A DNA stretch of 64,000 nt from Clostridia bacterium (GTDB taxonomy: Bacteria; Bacillota; Clostridia; Oscillospirales; CAG-272), in assembly GCA_017462035.1 (NCBI GenBank), contig JAFTRY010000011.1:1-64000 (forward strand). Reading direction: 5' to 3'. Shown piece by piece: positions 34,630 to 43,443 of this stretch. The translations under genes were made by a program, and so were the position numbers. Every line of letters starts with the position of its first letter. Positions within the stretch are counted from its first letter, which is position 1. The notes under the pieces were generated by a model, which did not search any database, had not been told where the DNA came from, and saw only the letters and a program-made list of their open reading frames with translations.

Positions 34630-35796
34630 ATGAAACAGGAGCTTCGAATCGGATTGTTGGGCTTCGGTGCCATGGGAAAAACACATGCTTTTTGTGTGAA
34701 TAACCTTCGCTATTATTATTCCGATCTTCCCTTCCGCGCCGCTATACGGGGAGTCTGTACCACGTCGGAGGAGAAATCCCGACGTGTGGCGGAGAAATTC
34801 GATATTCCCGTGGCGTGTACCGACGAGGATGTCCTCTTGCATGATCCCGAGGTAGATATTGTTGACATCTGTACACCCAACCGATACCACTACGAAACCA
34901 TAAAAAAAGCCCTGGCGGCGGGAAAACACGTCTATTGCGAAAAACCCCTCTGCGTGACCGCATCCCAAGCGCGGGAGGTAGCGGAGCTGGCAAAAGCAAG
35001 CGGTAAAATTTGTACCGTGGTCTTTAATAACCGACATCTCGCCCCCGTCATGCGCGCGGCGGAGCTGATCCGAGAAGGACGGATCGGAAGAATCCTCTCC
35101 TTTTCCGCCGAGTATCTGCATAATAGCTGCACCGATGTACTCCGCCCCGCAGGCTGGAAGCAAAATCGGGATATTTGCGGAGGCGGTGTCCTCTTTGACC
35201 TTGGCTCTCACGTCATTGACTTGATCTATTTCCTGTGCGGAGAGTTTGAAGCGGTATACGGTATGCCGCAGATCGGATATCCCCGACGCAAGGGGATGAA
35301 GGGCGAGGAATGGGAGACCAACGCCGACGAGGGCTTCCATATGCTCTGTCGGTTAAAATCGGGGGCCATGGGCAGTATTACTGTCAGTAAGCTGATCCAC
35401 GGCGCAAACGACGACTTATCCTTCGCTGTCTACGGAGAGAAGGGCTCCTTGAAATTTTCCCTGATGCAACCCAATTTTCTCTATTTTTACGACGCAACGG
35501 AAAAGCCCTCTGCATTAGGTGGAAATTGCGGATACCAAGCCATCGAGTGCGTGGGACGCTATCCTGCCCCCGGCGGCTCCTTCCCCGCGCCCAAGGCTCC
35601 CTCGGGCTGGATCCGCGGACACGTGGAAAGCATGTATCAATTCTTAAATTCCGTATATCTGGAGAAACAGGCAGCACCCGACTTTGCCGACGGTGCCCAT
35701 GTCCAGCTGGTCATGGAAGCGGCGTACCTGTCCGCAGAGCAACGCGGAGAGATTCATCTGTCACAGCTTGCCGCCCCCCGGGAGGAGAAACCATGA
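34630..35796 (+). CDS. Gfo/Idh/MocA family oxidoreductase
   Basis: The 388-residue product has the NAD(P)-binding start IGLLGFGAMGKTHAFCV, DIVDICTPNRYHYETIKKAL and AGKHVYCEKPLCVT with the family's EKP motif, then the C-terminal alpha/beta domain with GGGVLFDLGSHVIDLIYFL carrying the conserved D-x3-H. These enzymes oxidise or reduce sugars and inositols. The substrate is unknown. The start at 34630 follows AAAGGAGACGT. It opens a rightward operon and its stop overlaps the coaE start by ATGA. Confidence 0.85.
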   Translation: MKQELRIGLLGFGAMGKTHAFCVNNLRYYYSDLPFRAAIRGVCTTSEEKSRRVAEKFDIPVACTDEDVLLHDPEVDIVDICTPNRYHYETIKKALAAGKHVYCEKPLCVTASQAREVAELAKASGKICTVVFNNRHLAPVMRAAELIREGRIGRILSFSAEYLHNSCTDVLRPAGWKQNRDICGGGVLFDLGSHVIDLIYFLCGEFEAVYGMPQIGYPRRKGMKGEEWETNADEGFHMLCRLKSGAMGSITVSKLIHGANDDLSFAVYGEKGSLKFSLMQPNFLYFYDATEKPSALGGNCGYQAIECVGRYPAPGGSFPAPKAPSGWIRGHVESMYQFLNSVYLEKQAAPDFADGAHVQLVMEAAYLSAEQRGEIHLSQLAAPREEKP

Positions 35797-36398
35797 AGAT
35801 CCAAGTCTTAGGCATTACCGGACCCACCGGTGCCGGAAAAAGTCTTTTGTGTCGGGAGCTGACGAGCCGGGGGATCCCCGTCATCGATGCCGATGAGGTC
35901 TACCATTCTCTGCTGATTCCCCCCTCTCCCTGCCTTACTTCCCTCCGTCACGCCTTTGGCAACGGAATCTTCGGAGAAAACGGAACACTCAACCGACAGG
36001 CACTTTCGGAGATCGTCTTCCACGATGAAGAAAAGCTGAGATTGCTCAACGCCACCGTCCTCCATTTTGTCCTGGAAAGGATCCGAGAGATGATCCGACA
36101 GCTTTCCTCAGAAGGAAAGCGGACCGTAGCGGTAGACGGTCCCACGCTGATCGAATCCGGCTTTCATCGGGAATGTGACAGAGTCGTTGCGGTATTGGCG
36201 CCCCTTCCCTTGCGAAAGGAGAGGATCATGCAACGGGACGCACTTTCCGAGGAACAGGCAAGCGCAAGGATCGCGGCACAGAAACCGGATGACTTTTATC
36301 GTACCCATTCTCATTGTGTTCTGACCAACGACGGAGATTCCGAAGCGTTTCTTCATCGGGTCTCGGACCTTCTCCAACAGCTTGATATCCATCCCTGA
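35793..36398 (+). CDS. coaE: Dephospho-CoA kinase
   Basis: CoaE phosphorylates dephospho-CoA in the last step of coenzyme A synthesis. The 201-residue product has the P-loop GITGPTGAGKSLLCREL, GIPVIDADEVYHSL with the catalytic Asp, and AVDGPTLIESGFHRECDRVVAV. Length is normal. The start ATG at 35793 follows GGAGGAG and overlaps the previous stop. A longer frame from 35526 is a shadow of the oxidoreductase gene. Confidence 0.88.
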   Translation: MKIQVLGITGPTGAGKSLLCRELTSRGIPVIDADEVYHSLLIPPSPCLTSLRHAFGNGIFGENGTLNRQALSEIVFHDEEKLRLLNATVLHFVLERIREMIRQLSSEGKRTVAVDGPTLIESGFHRECDRVVAVLAPLPLRKERIMQRDALSEEQASARIAAQKPDDFYRTHSHCVLTNDGDSEAFLHRVSDLLQQLDIHP

Positions 36399-36423
36399 GA
36401 ATTTACCCACGAAAGGAATCACT

Positions 36424-37020
36424 ATGCAAAACACCCGGCGATTCTTAGCCGTTCTTCTCATTATCGTCTTGGCACTGGGCATCGGGTTCGCCACAGATGC
36501 CATCTGGAACGCCATTGACCGCGCGAACCACCCTCATGACAGCTACCGGGAATGGATCACCAAATACTCGACAGAATATAATGTTCCGGAATATGTGATC
36601 TATGCCGTGATCAAGGTGGAAAGCGACTTTGATCCGAGAGCGGAGTCCTCCGCGGGAGCAAGAGGGCTGATGCAAATGATCCAGCCTACCTTTCAGTGGC
36701 TCTCCGGCGAGGAGCACTTGAAGGAAGATCTCTCCTTTGATACACTGTACGACCCCGAGGTTTCCATTCGATACGGTACGTATTACCTCTGTTACCTGTA
36801 TAAAAACTTCGACTATAATTGGCACCTCGCCTTTGCGGCTTACAACGGCGGCGAGGGCAACGTAAAGAAGTGGCTGCAAAACCCGGAGTACACCGATGAG
36901 GAAGGCAATCTTACATATATCCCCTTTGCTGAAACCCGATCCTATGTTTCCAAGGTGGAACACGCCGCGGAACTTTATCAAAAACTATATTATCAACCAA
37001 ATGAAGGAGTAGCATCATGA
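36424..37020 (+). CDS. Lytic transglycosylase, SLT domain
   Basis: The 198-residue product has an N-terminal membrane anchor or signal (residues about 4-26) and one SLT domain: IYAVIKVESDFDPRAESSAG with catalytic Glu, ARGLMQMIQPTFQWL and FAAYNGGEGNVKKWL. It cleaves peptidoglycan glycan strands with formation of anhydromuramic ends, outside the membrane. The start at 36424 has GAAAGGAATCACT. It ends with an ATGA overlap into the aminopeptidase gene. Confidence 0.88.
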   Translation: MQNTRRFLAVLLIIVLALGIGFATDAIWNAIDRANHPHDSYREWITKYSTEYNVPEYVIYAVIKVESDFDPRAESSAGARGLMQMIQPTFQWLSGEEHLKEDLSFDTLYDPEVSIRYGTYYLCYLYKNFDYNWHLAFAAYNGGEGNVKKWLQNPEYTDEEGNLTYIPFAETRSYVSKVEHAAELYQKLYYQPNEGVAS

Positions 37021-38387
37021 GCAAAAAAAACGAATTACTGTATGAAAAGAAAACCGTCTATGAACTGGCAGGAAAGGAAGTAACTGCCGCTGCCTTCGAC
37101 TATGCGGGTGGCTATAAGAACTATCTGGACGAGGGTAAGACCGAGCGGGAGGCTCTGAAAATATCCATTGCCCTGGCAGAAAAGAAGGGCTACCGGGAGT
37201 ATCACCTGGGAGATAAAATCTCCGCCGGGGATAAGCTCTATTATAATAATAGAGGCAAAAACCTCTTCGTATTTTCCATCGGCTCTGAGCCCATCAACCA
37301 GGGAATCCGTATCACCGCGGCTCATATCGATGCTCCCCGTATCGATCTGAAGCAGTGCCCTCTTTACGAGGATAGCGGTATGGGCTTCTTCAAGACCCAT
37401 TACTACGGCGGTATCCGTAAATACCAATGGGTAGCCACTCCCCTGGCACTCCACGGCGTGGTAGCGACCAAGGATGGAAAGGTGCTGGACATCACCATCG
37501 GTGAGCATGAATCCGATCCCCTTCTCTATATCAACGACCTCCTGCCCCACCTGGGACATGAGCAAGGTAAAGGAACCCTGGAGGATGGCATCAAGGGTGA
37601 ACAGCTGAACGTGCTGGTCGGCAGTATGCCCGAAGACGAGGAGCACTCTGTCAAGCTTCACGTCATGCAAATTTTGAATGAGAAATACGGTATTACCGAA
37701 GACGACTTCCTGTCCTCCGAGCTCTGCGTGGTTCCCGCGGCAAAAGCAAGAGACGTGGGGCTGGATCGCTCCCTCATCGGTGCTTACGGACACGATGATA
37801 GAGTCTGCGCATACCCCATTTTGACAGCTCTCCTGGATAGTCCCGATACCACCCATACCGCAATGTGTATTTTGGCGGATAAGGAAGAAACCGGCTCCGA
37901 CGGTCCCAGCGGCATGCAGTGCGACCTGATGCTGGATCTGATCAACGAGATCGCCCTGGCTCTGGGCGGTAACCCCGCGGTGGTTCGCGCCAACTCCAAG
38001 TGCCTGTCAGCAGACGTTTCCGCCGCTTACGATCCCAACTTCCCCGACGTGTTCGAAAAGAGAAATACTCCCCTCCTGGGGTGCGGTGCCGTGTTCACAA
38101 AGTTTACAGGATCCCGCGGAAAGTCCGGCACCAACGATGCCTCCGCCGAGTTCATCGGTTGGCTTCGCTCTATCATGGCGAAGGATCAGGTGGTGTGGCA
38201 GGCAGGTGAGCTTGGTAAGGTAGATTGCGGCGGCGGCGGAACGGTCGCGAAATTCATCTCCAAGCACAACATCGATACCATCGATCTGGGTGTACCGGTC
38301 ATCTCCATGCACGCGCCCTACGAGGTCATCGCGAAGGTAGACCTGTATGAGACCTACCGTGCTGTAAAAGCATTCTATCAGTATTGA
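37017..38387 (+). CDS. M18-family aminopeptidase
   Basis: The 456-residue product matches M18 zinc aminopeptidases (aspartyl aminopeptidase/ApeA type): RITAAHIDAPRIDLKQCPLY with metal-binding His and Asp, GAYGHDDRVCAYPILTAL, ILADKEETGSDGPSG with the Glu pair, and VPVISMHAPYEVI at the end. It removes N-terminal residues from peptides in the cytoplasm. Coupled to the lytic transglycosylase gene by a four-base overlap; a functional link, such as peptide recycling, is only inferred. Confidence 0.88.
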   Translation: MSKKNELLYEKKTVYELAGKEVTAAAFDYAGGYKNYLDEGKTEREALKISIALAEKKGYREYHLGDKISAGDKLYYNNRGKNLFVFSIGSEPINQGIRITAAHIDAPRIDLKQCPLYEDSGMGFFKTHYYGGIRKYQWVATPLALHGVVATKDGKVLDITIGEHESDPLLYINDLLPHLGHEQGKGTLEDGIKGEQLNVLVGSMPEDEEHSVKLHVMQILNEKYGITEDDFLSSELCVVPAAKARDVGLDRSLIGAYGHDDRVCAYPILTALLDSPDTTHTAMCILADKEETGSDGPSGMQCDLMLDLINEIALALGGNPAVVRANSKCLSADVSAAYDPNFPDVFEKRNTPLLGCGAVFTKFTGSRGKSGTNDASAEFIGWLRSIMAKDQVVWQAGELGKVDCGGGGTVAKFISKHNIDTIDLGVPVISMHAPYEVIAKVDLYETYRAVKAFYQY

Positions 38388-38414
38388 TCAAGCCGATCTT
38401 CATAAAACGGTTTT

Positions 38415-39485
38415 ATGCTCAATAAGTTAAAGGAAGCGGAAGCTCGTTACCTGGGGATGGAGGAGGAGCTGGCAGACCCTGCCATCTTCTCCCGTCCCGA
38501 ACGATATGCCGCGCTGATGAAGGATTATAAAGTACTGACACCCGTCATAGAAACCTACCGCCGCTATTGCCAGACGGAGAGGGCACACGAGGAAGCGAAG
38601 CTTTTGCTGGAGGAAACCCTTGATGCCGATATGAAGGAGCTGGTCACCGAGGAATGGAAGGAGACCCGTACCCGTATGGAGGAGCTGCTGGATGAGCTAA
38701 AAATCCTTCTTCTCCCCAGAGATCCCAACGACGATAAAAACGTCATGGTGGAGATCCGAAGCGGAGCGGGAGGAGAGGAAGCCGCGCTGTTCGCGGCGGT
38801 GCTCTACCGTATGTACTCCATGTACGCCGAAGCCTGTGGCTTCAAGCTCTCTCTGATGAACGTCAACGAAACTGAGCTGGGCGGCTTTAAGGAGGTCACC
38901 TTCATGGTGGAGGGAGACGGAGTCTACTCCCGATTTAAATTTGAAAGCGGAGTCCATCGGGTGCAAAGAGTACCCGAAACCGAGGCACAGGGACGGATCC
39001 AGACCTCCACCGCCACCGTAGCCGTTCTCCCCGAAGCGGAGGATATTGAGGTCGAGATCAACCCGACAGATATTATTATGGAATCCTGTAAATCCAGCGG
39101 TGCCGGCGGTCAGCATATCAATAAAACCGAGTCCGCCGTCCGCTTGACCCATAAGCCAACCGGGATCGTCATCGAATGTCAAGAAGAACGAAGTCAGTTC
39201 AAAAATCGGGATAAAGCATTGAAAATGCTGAAAACCAAGCTGTACGATATAAAAACGACCGAGCAAAACGAAAAAATCGCCTCGGACAGAAAAAGCCAGG
39301 TGGGAACGGGGGATCGCAGTGAGCGGATCCGTACCTACAATTATCCCCAAGGACGGATCACCGACCATCGGATCGGTCTCACCCTCTATTCCCTGGAAAG
39401 CTTTCTCAACGGTAATATCGGGGATATGATCGATGCCCTGATTACCGCGGATACCGCGGAAAAGCTGAAAGCAACAGAAACGTAA
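38415..39485 (+). CDS. prfA: Peptide chain release factor 1
   Basis: RF1 reads UAA and UAG and triggers peptide release. The 356-residue product has the codon-reading P-x-T motif in HRVQRVPETEAQGRIQT (PET here), the catalytic GGQ in SSGAGGQHINKTESAVRL and the usual C-terminal GDRSERIRTYNYPQGRITDH. RF2 would show SPF instead, so RF1 is clear. prmC, its usual neighbour, is absent; tsaC follows instead after 40 bases. Confidence 0.92.
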   Translation: MLNKLKEAEARYLGMEEELADPAIFSRPERYAALMKDYKVLTPVIETYRRYCQTERAHEEAKLLLEETLDADMKELVTEEWKETRTRMEELLDELKILLLPRDPNDDKNVMVEIRSGAGGEEAALFAAVLYRMYSMYAEACGFKLSLMNVNETELGGFKEVTFMVEGDGVYSRFKFESGVHRVQRVPETEAQGRIQTSTATVAVLPEAEDIEVEINPTDIIMESCKSSGAGGQHINKTESAVRLTHKPTGIVIECQEERSQFKNRDKALKMLKTKLYDIKTTEQNEKIASDRKSQVGTGDRSERIRTYNYPQGRITDHRIGLTLYSLESFLNGNIGDMIDALITADTAEKLKATET

Positions 39486-39525
39486 GACGGGTCCCCTACG
39501 CAAATTACGTAAAAAAGGATAGTAA

Positions 39526-40560
39526 ATGACGACAAAAATTTTTAAGATCACCCCGGAGGATACCTCGAATCCCGCCATTTCCGAAGCGGCGGAAATCCTC
39601 CGCGCGGGAGGACTTGTGGCATTTCCCACCGAAACGGTCTACGGCTTGGGAGGAGATGCCGCCGATCCTTCGGCGGCAAAAAAAATCTATGAAGCCAAGG
39701 GGCGCCCATCGGATAATCCCTTAATTATCCACGTGGTGCGTCCGGAGGACGCAGAACGGTACGCGTATACCAACGATGCGTATTACCGCCTGGCGGAAGC
39801 CTTCATGCCTGGTCCCCTTACAGTGATCCTGCCTAAGAAGGATACGGTTCCCTATGAGACCACAGGCGGCTTGGATACGGTGGCGGTCCGCTGTCCCTCC
39901 CATCCCCTGGCAAGAGCGCTGATTCATGCCGCCGATACGGCGATTGCCGCTCCCTCCGCAAACCTCTCCGGTAGTCCCTCCCCTTCCTGCGGAACGCACG
40001 TTATCCGTGACCTGTGGGGACGCATTGATGCCATTATCGATGGCGGGGAATGTGAGATCGGTTTGGAATCCACAATCGTTCAGCTCAAAGATCGGGAGGC
40101 GGTCCTGCTTCGCCCTGGTGCCATCACAGCAGACGCTCTTTCCTGCGTCTGCGAAAAAGTTACCGTCGCCCCGGCGGTAACAGAGCTGCTGAAGGAAAAC
40201 GAACGCCCCCTGTCTCCGGGCATGAAATACCGTCATTACGCTCCCAAAATTCCCCTGGTTCTTTTAGAGGGAGAAGAGGAAAATGTTCTCCACTTTCTTC
40301 GTCGGGCGCAAAATGCGGAGAAATGCACCATTCTCTGTTATTACGAAGAATTAGCTCTGCTCCGCAACGAACGGCTCATTGACATCGGCTCCGAAAAGGA
40401 CCTTGCCGCGCAGGCGCACACCCTGTTTGCCGCCCTGCGCCGGGCAGACGAGCTGGACTGCGACATAATCTACGCCCACCTCCCCCCCACCGAGGGATTG
40501 GGACTGGCATTGTATAACCGCCTCATCCGAGCTGCGGCGCACACGATCGTACACGTATGA
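39526..40560 (+). CDS. ywlC: L-threonylcarbamoyladenylate synthase (Sua5/YwlC)
   Basis: The enzyme makes threonylcarbamoyl-AMP from threonine, bicarbonate and ATP for the t6A tRNA modification at position 37. The 344-residue product has the YrdC domain (GLVAFPTETVYGLGGDA, KIYEAKGRPSDNPLIIH, VAVRCPSHPLARALI, AIAAPSANLSGSPSPS) and the extra C-terminal Sua5 domain after the linker PLSPGMKYRHYAPKIPLVL. Length agrees with the long Sua5 type. GTAAAAAAGGATAGTAA precedes the ATG. Confidence 0.9.
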   Translation: MTTKIFKITPEDTSNPAISEAAEILRAGGLVAFPTETVYGLGGDAADPSAAKKIYEAKGRPSDNPLIIHVVRPEDAERYAYTNDAYYRLAEAFMPGPLTVILPKKDTVPYETTGGLDTVAVRCPSHPLARALIHAADTAIAAPSANLSGSPSPSCGTHVIRDLWGRIDAIIDGGECEIGLESTIVQLKDREAVLLRPGAITADALSCVCEKVTVAPAVTELLKENERPLSPGMKYRHYAPKIPLVLLEGEEENVLHFLRRAQNAEKCTILCYYEELALLRNERLIDIGSEKDLAAQAHTLFAALRRADELDCDIIYAHLPPTEGLGLALYNRLIRAAAHTIVHV

Positions 40561-40573
40561 ATCAGGAGGAACT

Positions 40574-40942
40574 ATGGAACCCAAGCGCACCGCATCCAAA
40601 CCATGGCGCATTTTTAAAATATGCTCCGTTATTCTGATCCCGCCCGTGATCCTGGCAATACTCACAGTTTCTCTGCAAGGCGGTAAAAACATACTGGACG
40701 GTGTCTATTTCCTGTTTCCTCTTCTCTTCTTTGTCCAGGCTCTGCTCTCTGCCAACATAACGCATCTTGTCCTCGGTGCGCTTCTGAGCTCCGTGGCATT
40801 TCTCTTTCCCATCAATCTCCTCTACCACATGGGAAGCTGTTTGGAACTGCTGACCGTCTACCTTTTCATCGCGGCAGCGGGATACTTGATTAGGCACCTT
40901 TTTATCAGGCACCGAATGAAGAAGAAATATCTGCGTCATTGA
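40574..40942 (+). CDS. Small membrane protein of unknown function
   Basis: The 122-residue product has a basic start (MEPKRTASKPWRIFK), three or four hydrophobic helices and a basic end (IRHRMKKKYLRH). I recognise no family. AGGAGGAACT stands before the ATG, 13 bases after the ywlC stop, so it belongs to the operon. By charge the ends are likely cytoplasmic. Confidence 0.65.
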   Translation: MEPKRTASKPWRIFKICSVILIPPVILAILTVSLQGGKNILDGVYFLFPLLFFVQALLSANITHLVLGALLSSVAFLFPINLLYHMGSCLELLTVYLFIAAAGYLIRHLFIRHRMKKKYLRH

Positions 40943-40987
40943 TACGCAAGGACCTATAAAACGTATAAAAGGACGGTACAACCATTC

Positions 40988-43234
40988 ATGGCAAAAAAAG
41001 CAAAAACACAAAAGGAAACTCCAACCGAAATTGTGCACGCCCCCGCCCAGCCTCAGCTGATTACCGATACCATTGAAAAAAACTACATGCCCTACGTCAT
41101 GAGTGTCATCGTCTCCCGAGCCATTCCCGAGATCGATGGCTTGAAGCCTTCCCATAGAAAGCTCCTGTATACCATGTACAAAATGGGACTTCTGACGGGT
41201 CCCCGTACCAAGAGCGCCAACATCGTGGGACAAACCATGAAACTCAACCCCCACGGCGATATGGCGATCTACGAAACTATGGTACGTCTGACTCGAGGCA
41301 ATGAGGCACTGCTCCACCCCTTTGTTGACTCCAAGGGAAGCTTTGGTAAACAGTACTCCTCCAATATGCGCTTCGCCGCCTCCCGTTATACCGAGGCAAA
41401 GCTGGATACCTTCTGCCAGGAGTTGTTCAGCGGAATCGATAAAGACGCGGTAGACATGGTGGATAACTACGATGGAACCTTGAAGGAGCCCGTCCTCCTG
41501 CCCACCACCTTTCCCAACGTCTTGGTCACACCCAACACGGGTATTGCCGTAGGCATGGCATCCTCCATCTGCTCCTTCAACCTGGGAGAGATCTGCGACG
41601 CTACCATTGCCCTCTTAAAAAACCCCAAGCTCTCCATGGATAAGCTTCTGGATCTGGTCAAGGCACCTGACTTTCCCGGCGGCGGTGCCATTATCTATGA
41701 CCGTGAGGAGATGCGCCGAATCTATGAAACAGGCTCTGGATCGGTTCCCATCCGCTCCCGTTATAATTACGACAAATCGGAAAACTGTATCGAGGTCACT
41801 CAAATTCCCTACTCAACTACCATCGAGGTCATTCTCAAGAAGATTGCCGATCTGATCAAGGAAGGAAAGCTAAAGGAAGTCACCGACTTCCGTGATGAAA
41901 GCGACCTGAGCGGCTTGAAGCTTACGCTGGATCTCCGCCGAGGTGTGGATCCCGATAAACTAATGACTAAGCTCTTCAAAATGACCACCCTGGAGGATAG
42001 CTTCAAGTGTAACTTCAATATTCTCATCGACTCTACCCCCCGTCAAATGGGCGTAGCGGAGATCCTCACCGAGTGGATCCGATTCCGTATGGGATGCGTC
42101 CGCCGTGAGCTGAGCTTTGACCTAAAGAAGAAAAAGGATAAGCTTCACCTGTTGCTGGGTCTGGGAAAAATTCTCTTGGATATTGATAAAGCCATTAAGA
42201 TCATCCGTCATACCGAAAAAGAAGAGGACGTAATCCCCAACCTCATGACCGGCTTCGGCATCGATGAGATCCAGGCGGAGTACATCGCGGAGATCAAGCT
42301 GCGTAATCTGAATAAACAGTACATCATCAACCGCATTGCCGAGATTGAAGGTCTGCAAGCGGAAATTGCCCGCATCGAGGAGATCCTGGGCGACGAGCTG
42401 AAGCTAAAGGCTCTCATTGCCTCCCAGCTGGCTGACATCAAGAAAAAATACGCCCAACCCAGAAAATCTCAGCTGATCCACGTAGACGATGTCAGTGATT
42501 ATGAGGAGGATCAAACGCCCGAGAATTATAACGTCCGAATCTACCTCACCAAGGAGGGATACTTCAAAAAGATCACCCTCCAGTCTCTCCGCGGAAACGA
42601 CGAGCAAAAGCTCAAGGAGAATGACGAAATGCTCCTGTCGGCAGATACGGATAACCTCTCCGACCTCATCTTCATTACAGACCGCTGTCAGCTCTATCGT
42701 GCGAAAACGGCAGACTTTGAGTGCGTGAAGGCATCCTCCATGGGCGAGTACCTCCCCGCAAAGCTGAATATGGACGAGGGCGAAAAGCCCGTGTTTATGA
42801 GGGTGCAAAAGGGCTATCCCCAGGGCGAGAACTTCGTGTTTATTTTTGAAAACGGAAAGGGTGTCCGTATCCCTGTCACCAATTATGAGACCAAGGGCAA
42901 CCGCCGTAAGCTGATCAATGCCTACTCCTCCGTGTCCCCCATCTGCGGCGTGTTCTACGAAAAGGAAAAGGAACCCTTCGAGATCATGCTCGTAAATGAT
43001 GCTGACCGAGCCATCATTCTCAAGACCTCCTTGATCCCTGTAAAGTCCACACGAACTTCTGCCGGTGTCACACTGATGACGTTGAAGAAGGGACAACGTC
43101 TCCGTAGCGCGACGGGCGACATTGACGAGAAATATGACCGCCTTAAGGGTTATCGAAAGCTGAAGATCCCCGCCTCGGGACAATTGCTTGCCGATGAAGA
43201 CCTAAAGGTCCTCCAGTTGAAAATTGATCAGTAA
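40988..43234 (+). CDS. parC: Topoisomerase IV / gyrase-like subunit A
   Basis: The 748-residue product is a type IIA topoisomerase A subunit: IPEIDGLKPSHRKLLYTMY, TKSANIVGQTMKLNPHGD, and the catalytic tyrosine in MRFAASRYTEAKLD (Tyr134), followed by the coiled-coil tower and a short, divergent C-terminal domain without the gyrase box (QRRGGKG). It fits the ParC-like paralogue common in Clostridia. The B subunit is not adjacent in this window. The quinolone site reads HGDMAIYET, so the position of GyrA Ser83 is Met. It is the last large gene of the operon, 45 bases after the membrane protein. Confidence 0.85.
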   Translation: MAKKAKTQKETPTEIVHAPAQPQLITDTIEKNYMPYVMSVIVSRAIPEIDGLKPSHRKLLYTMYKMGLLTGPRTKSANIVGQTMKLNPHGDMAIYETMVRLTRGNEALLHPFVDSKGSFGKQYSSNMRFAASRYTEAKLDTFCQELFSGIDKDAVDMVDNYDGTLKEPVLLPTTFPNVLVTPNTGIAVGMASSICSFNLGEICDATIALLKNPKLSMDKLLDLVKAPDFPGGGAIIYDREEMRRIYETGSGSVPIRSRYNYDKSENCIEVTQIPYSTTIEVILKKIADLIKEGKLKEVTDFRDESDLSGLKLTLDLRRGVDPDKLMTKLFKMTTLEDSFKCNFNILIDSTPRQMGVAEILTEWIRFRMGCVRRELSFDLKKKKDKLHLLLGLGKILLDIDKAIKIIRHTEKEEDVIPNLMTGFGIDEIQAEYIAEIKLRNLNKQYIINRIAEIEGLQAEIARIEEILGDELKLKALIASQLADIKKKYAQPRKSQLIHVDDVSDYEEDQTPENYNVRIYLTKEGYFKKITLQSLRGNDEQKLKENDEMLLSADTDNLSDLIFITDRCQLYRAKTADFECVKASSMGEYLPAKLNMDEGEKPVFMRVQKGYPQGENFVFIFENGKGVRIPVTNYETKGNRRKLINAYSSVSPICGVFYEKEKEPFEIMLVNDADRAIILKTSLIPVKSTRTSAGVTLMTLKKGQRLRSATGDIDEKYDRLKGYRKLKIPASGQLLADEDLKVLQLKIDQ

Positions 43235-43247
43235 GGAAGCTTGAATC

Positions 43248-43364
43248 ATGAATACAAACAAAAAAACAAAACTTTGGGTTCGTCTGGTCTGTTGGATCCT
43301 GGTAGGCATGATGCTCATCAGTGTCGCCACCTACCTGATCTACACCCTCCTCGGGTTGATGTAA
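43248..43364 (+). CDS. 38-residue single-span membrane protein (DUF4044-like)
   Basis: A short frame starting at ATG 43248 encodes a basic N-terminus (MNTNKKTKLWVRLVCW) and one hydrophobic helix ending LIYTLLGLM. AAGGAAG lies nine bases before the ATG. Small proteins of this form, one basic stretch and one C-terminal span, occur as DUF4044 in Firmicutes. It lies 13 bases behind the topoisomerase stop and before the operon terminator. Function unknown. Confidence 0.6.
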   Translation: MNTNKKTKLWVRLVCWILVGMMLISVATYLIYTLLGLM

Positions 43365-43399
43365 GCATCTTATACCAATCCCCCTCAATCAAAAAGCCA

Positions 43400-43438
43400 C
43401 CGCCGAGAGTAACTAAAGTGTTACTCTCGGCGGCATTT
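43400..43438. terminator. Terminator at the end of the housekeeping operon
   Basis: CCGCCGAGAGTAAC (43400-43413) pairs perfectly with GTTACTCTCGGCGG (43420-43433), followed by CATTTTT. A runs on the left make it usable for the convergent sigma-factor gene too. Confidence 0.85.
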
Positions 43439-43443
43439 TTATC

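Noticed and set aside
35526..35792. N-terminal extension of CoaE
   Set aside because: It is a shadow of the oxidoreductase gene; the P-loop start at 35793 is the family norm.
38697..39629. 310-codon minus-strand frame
   Set aside because: Lies opposite prfA, whose GGQ and PxT motifs are unambiguous.
42404..43183. 259-codon minus-strand frame
   Set aside because: Antisense to the topoisomerase C-terminal half; no independent support.
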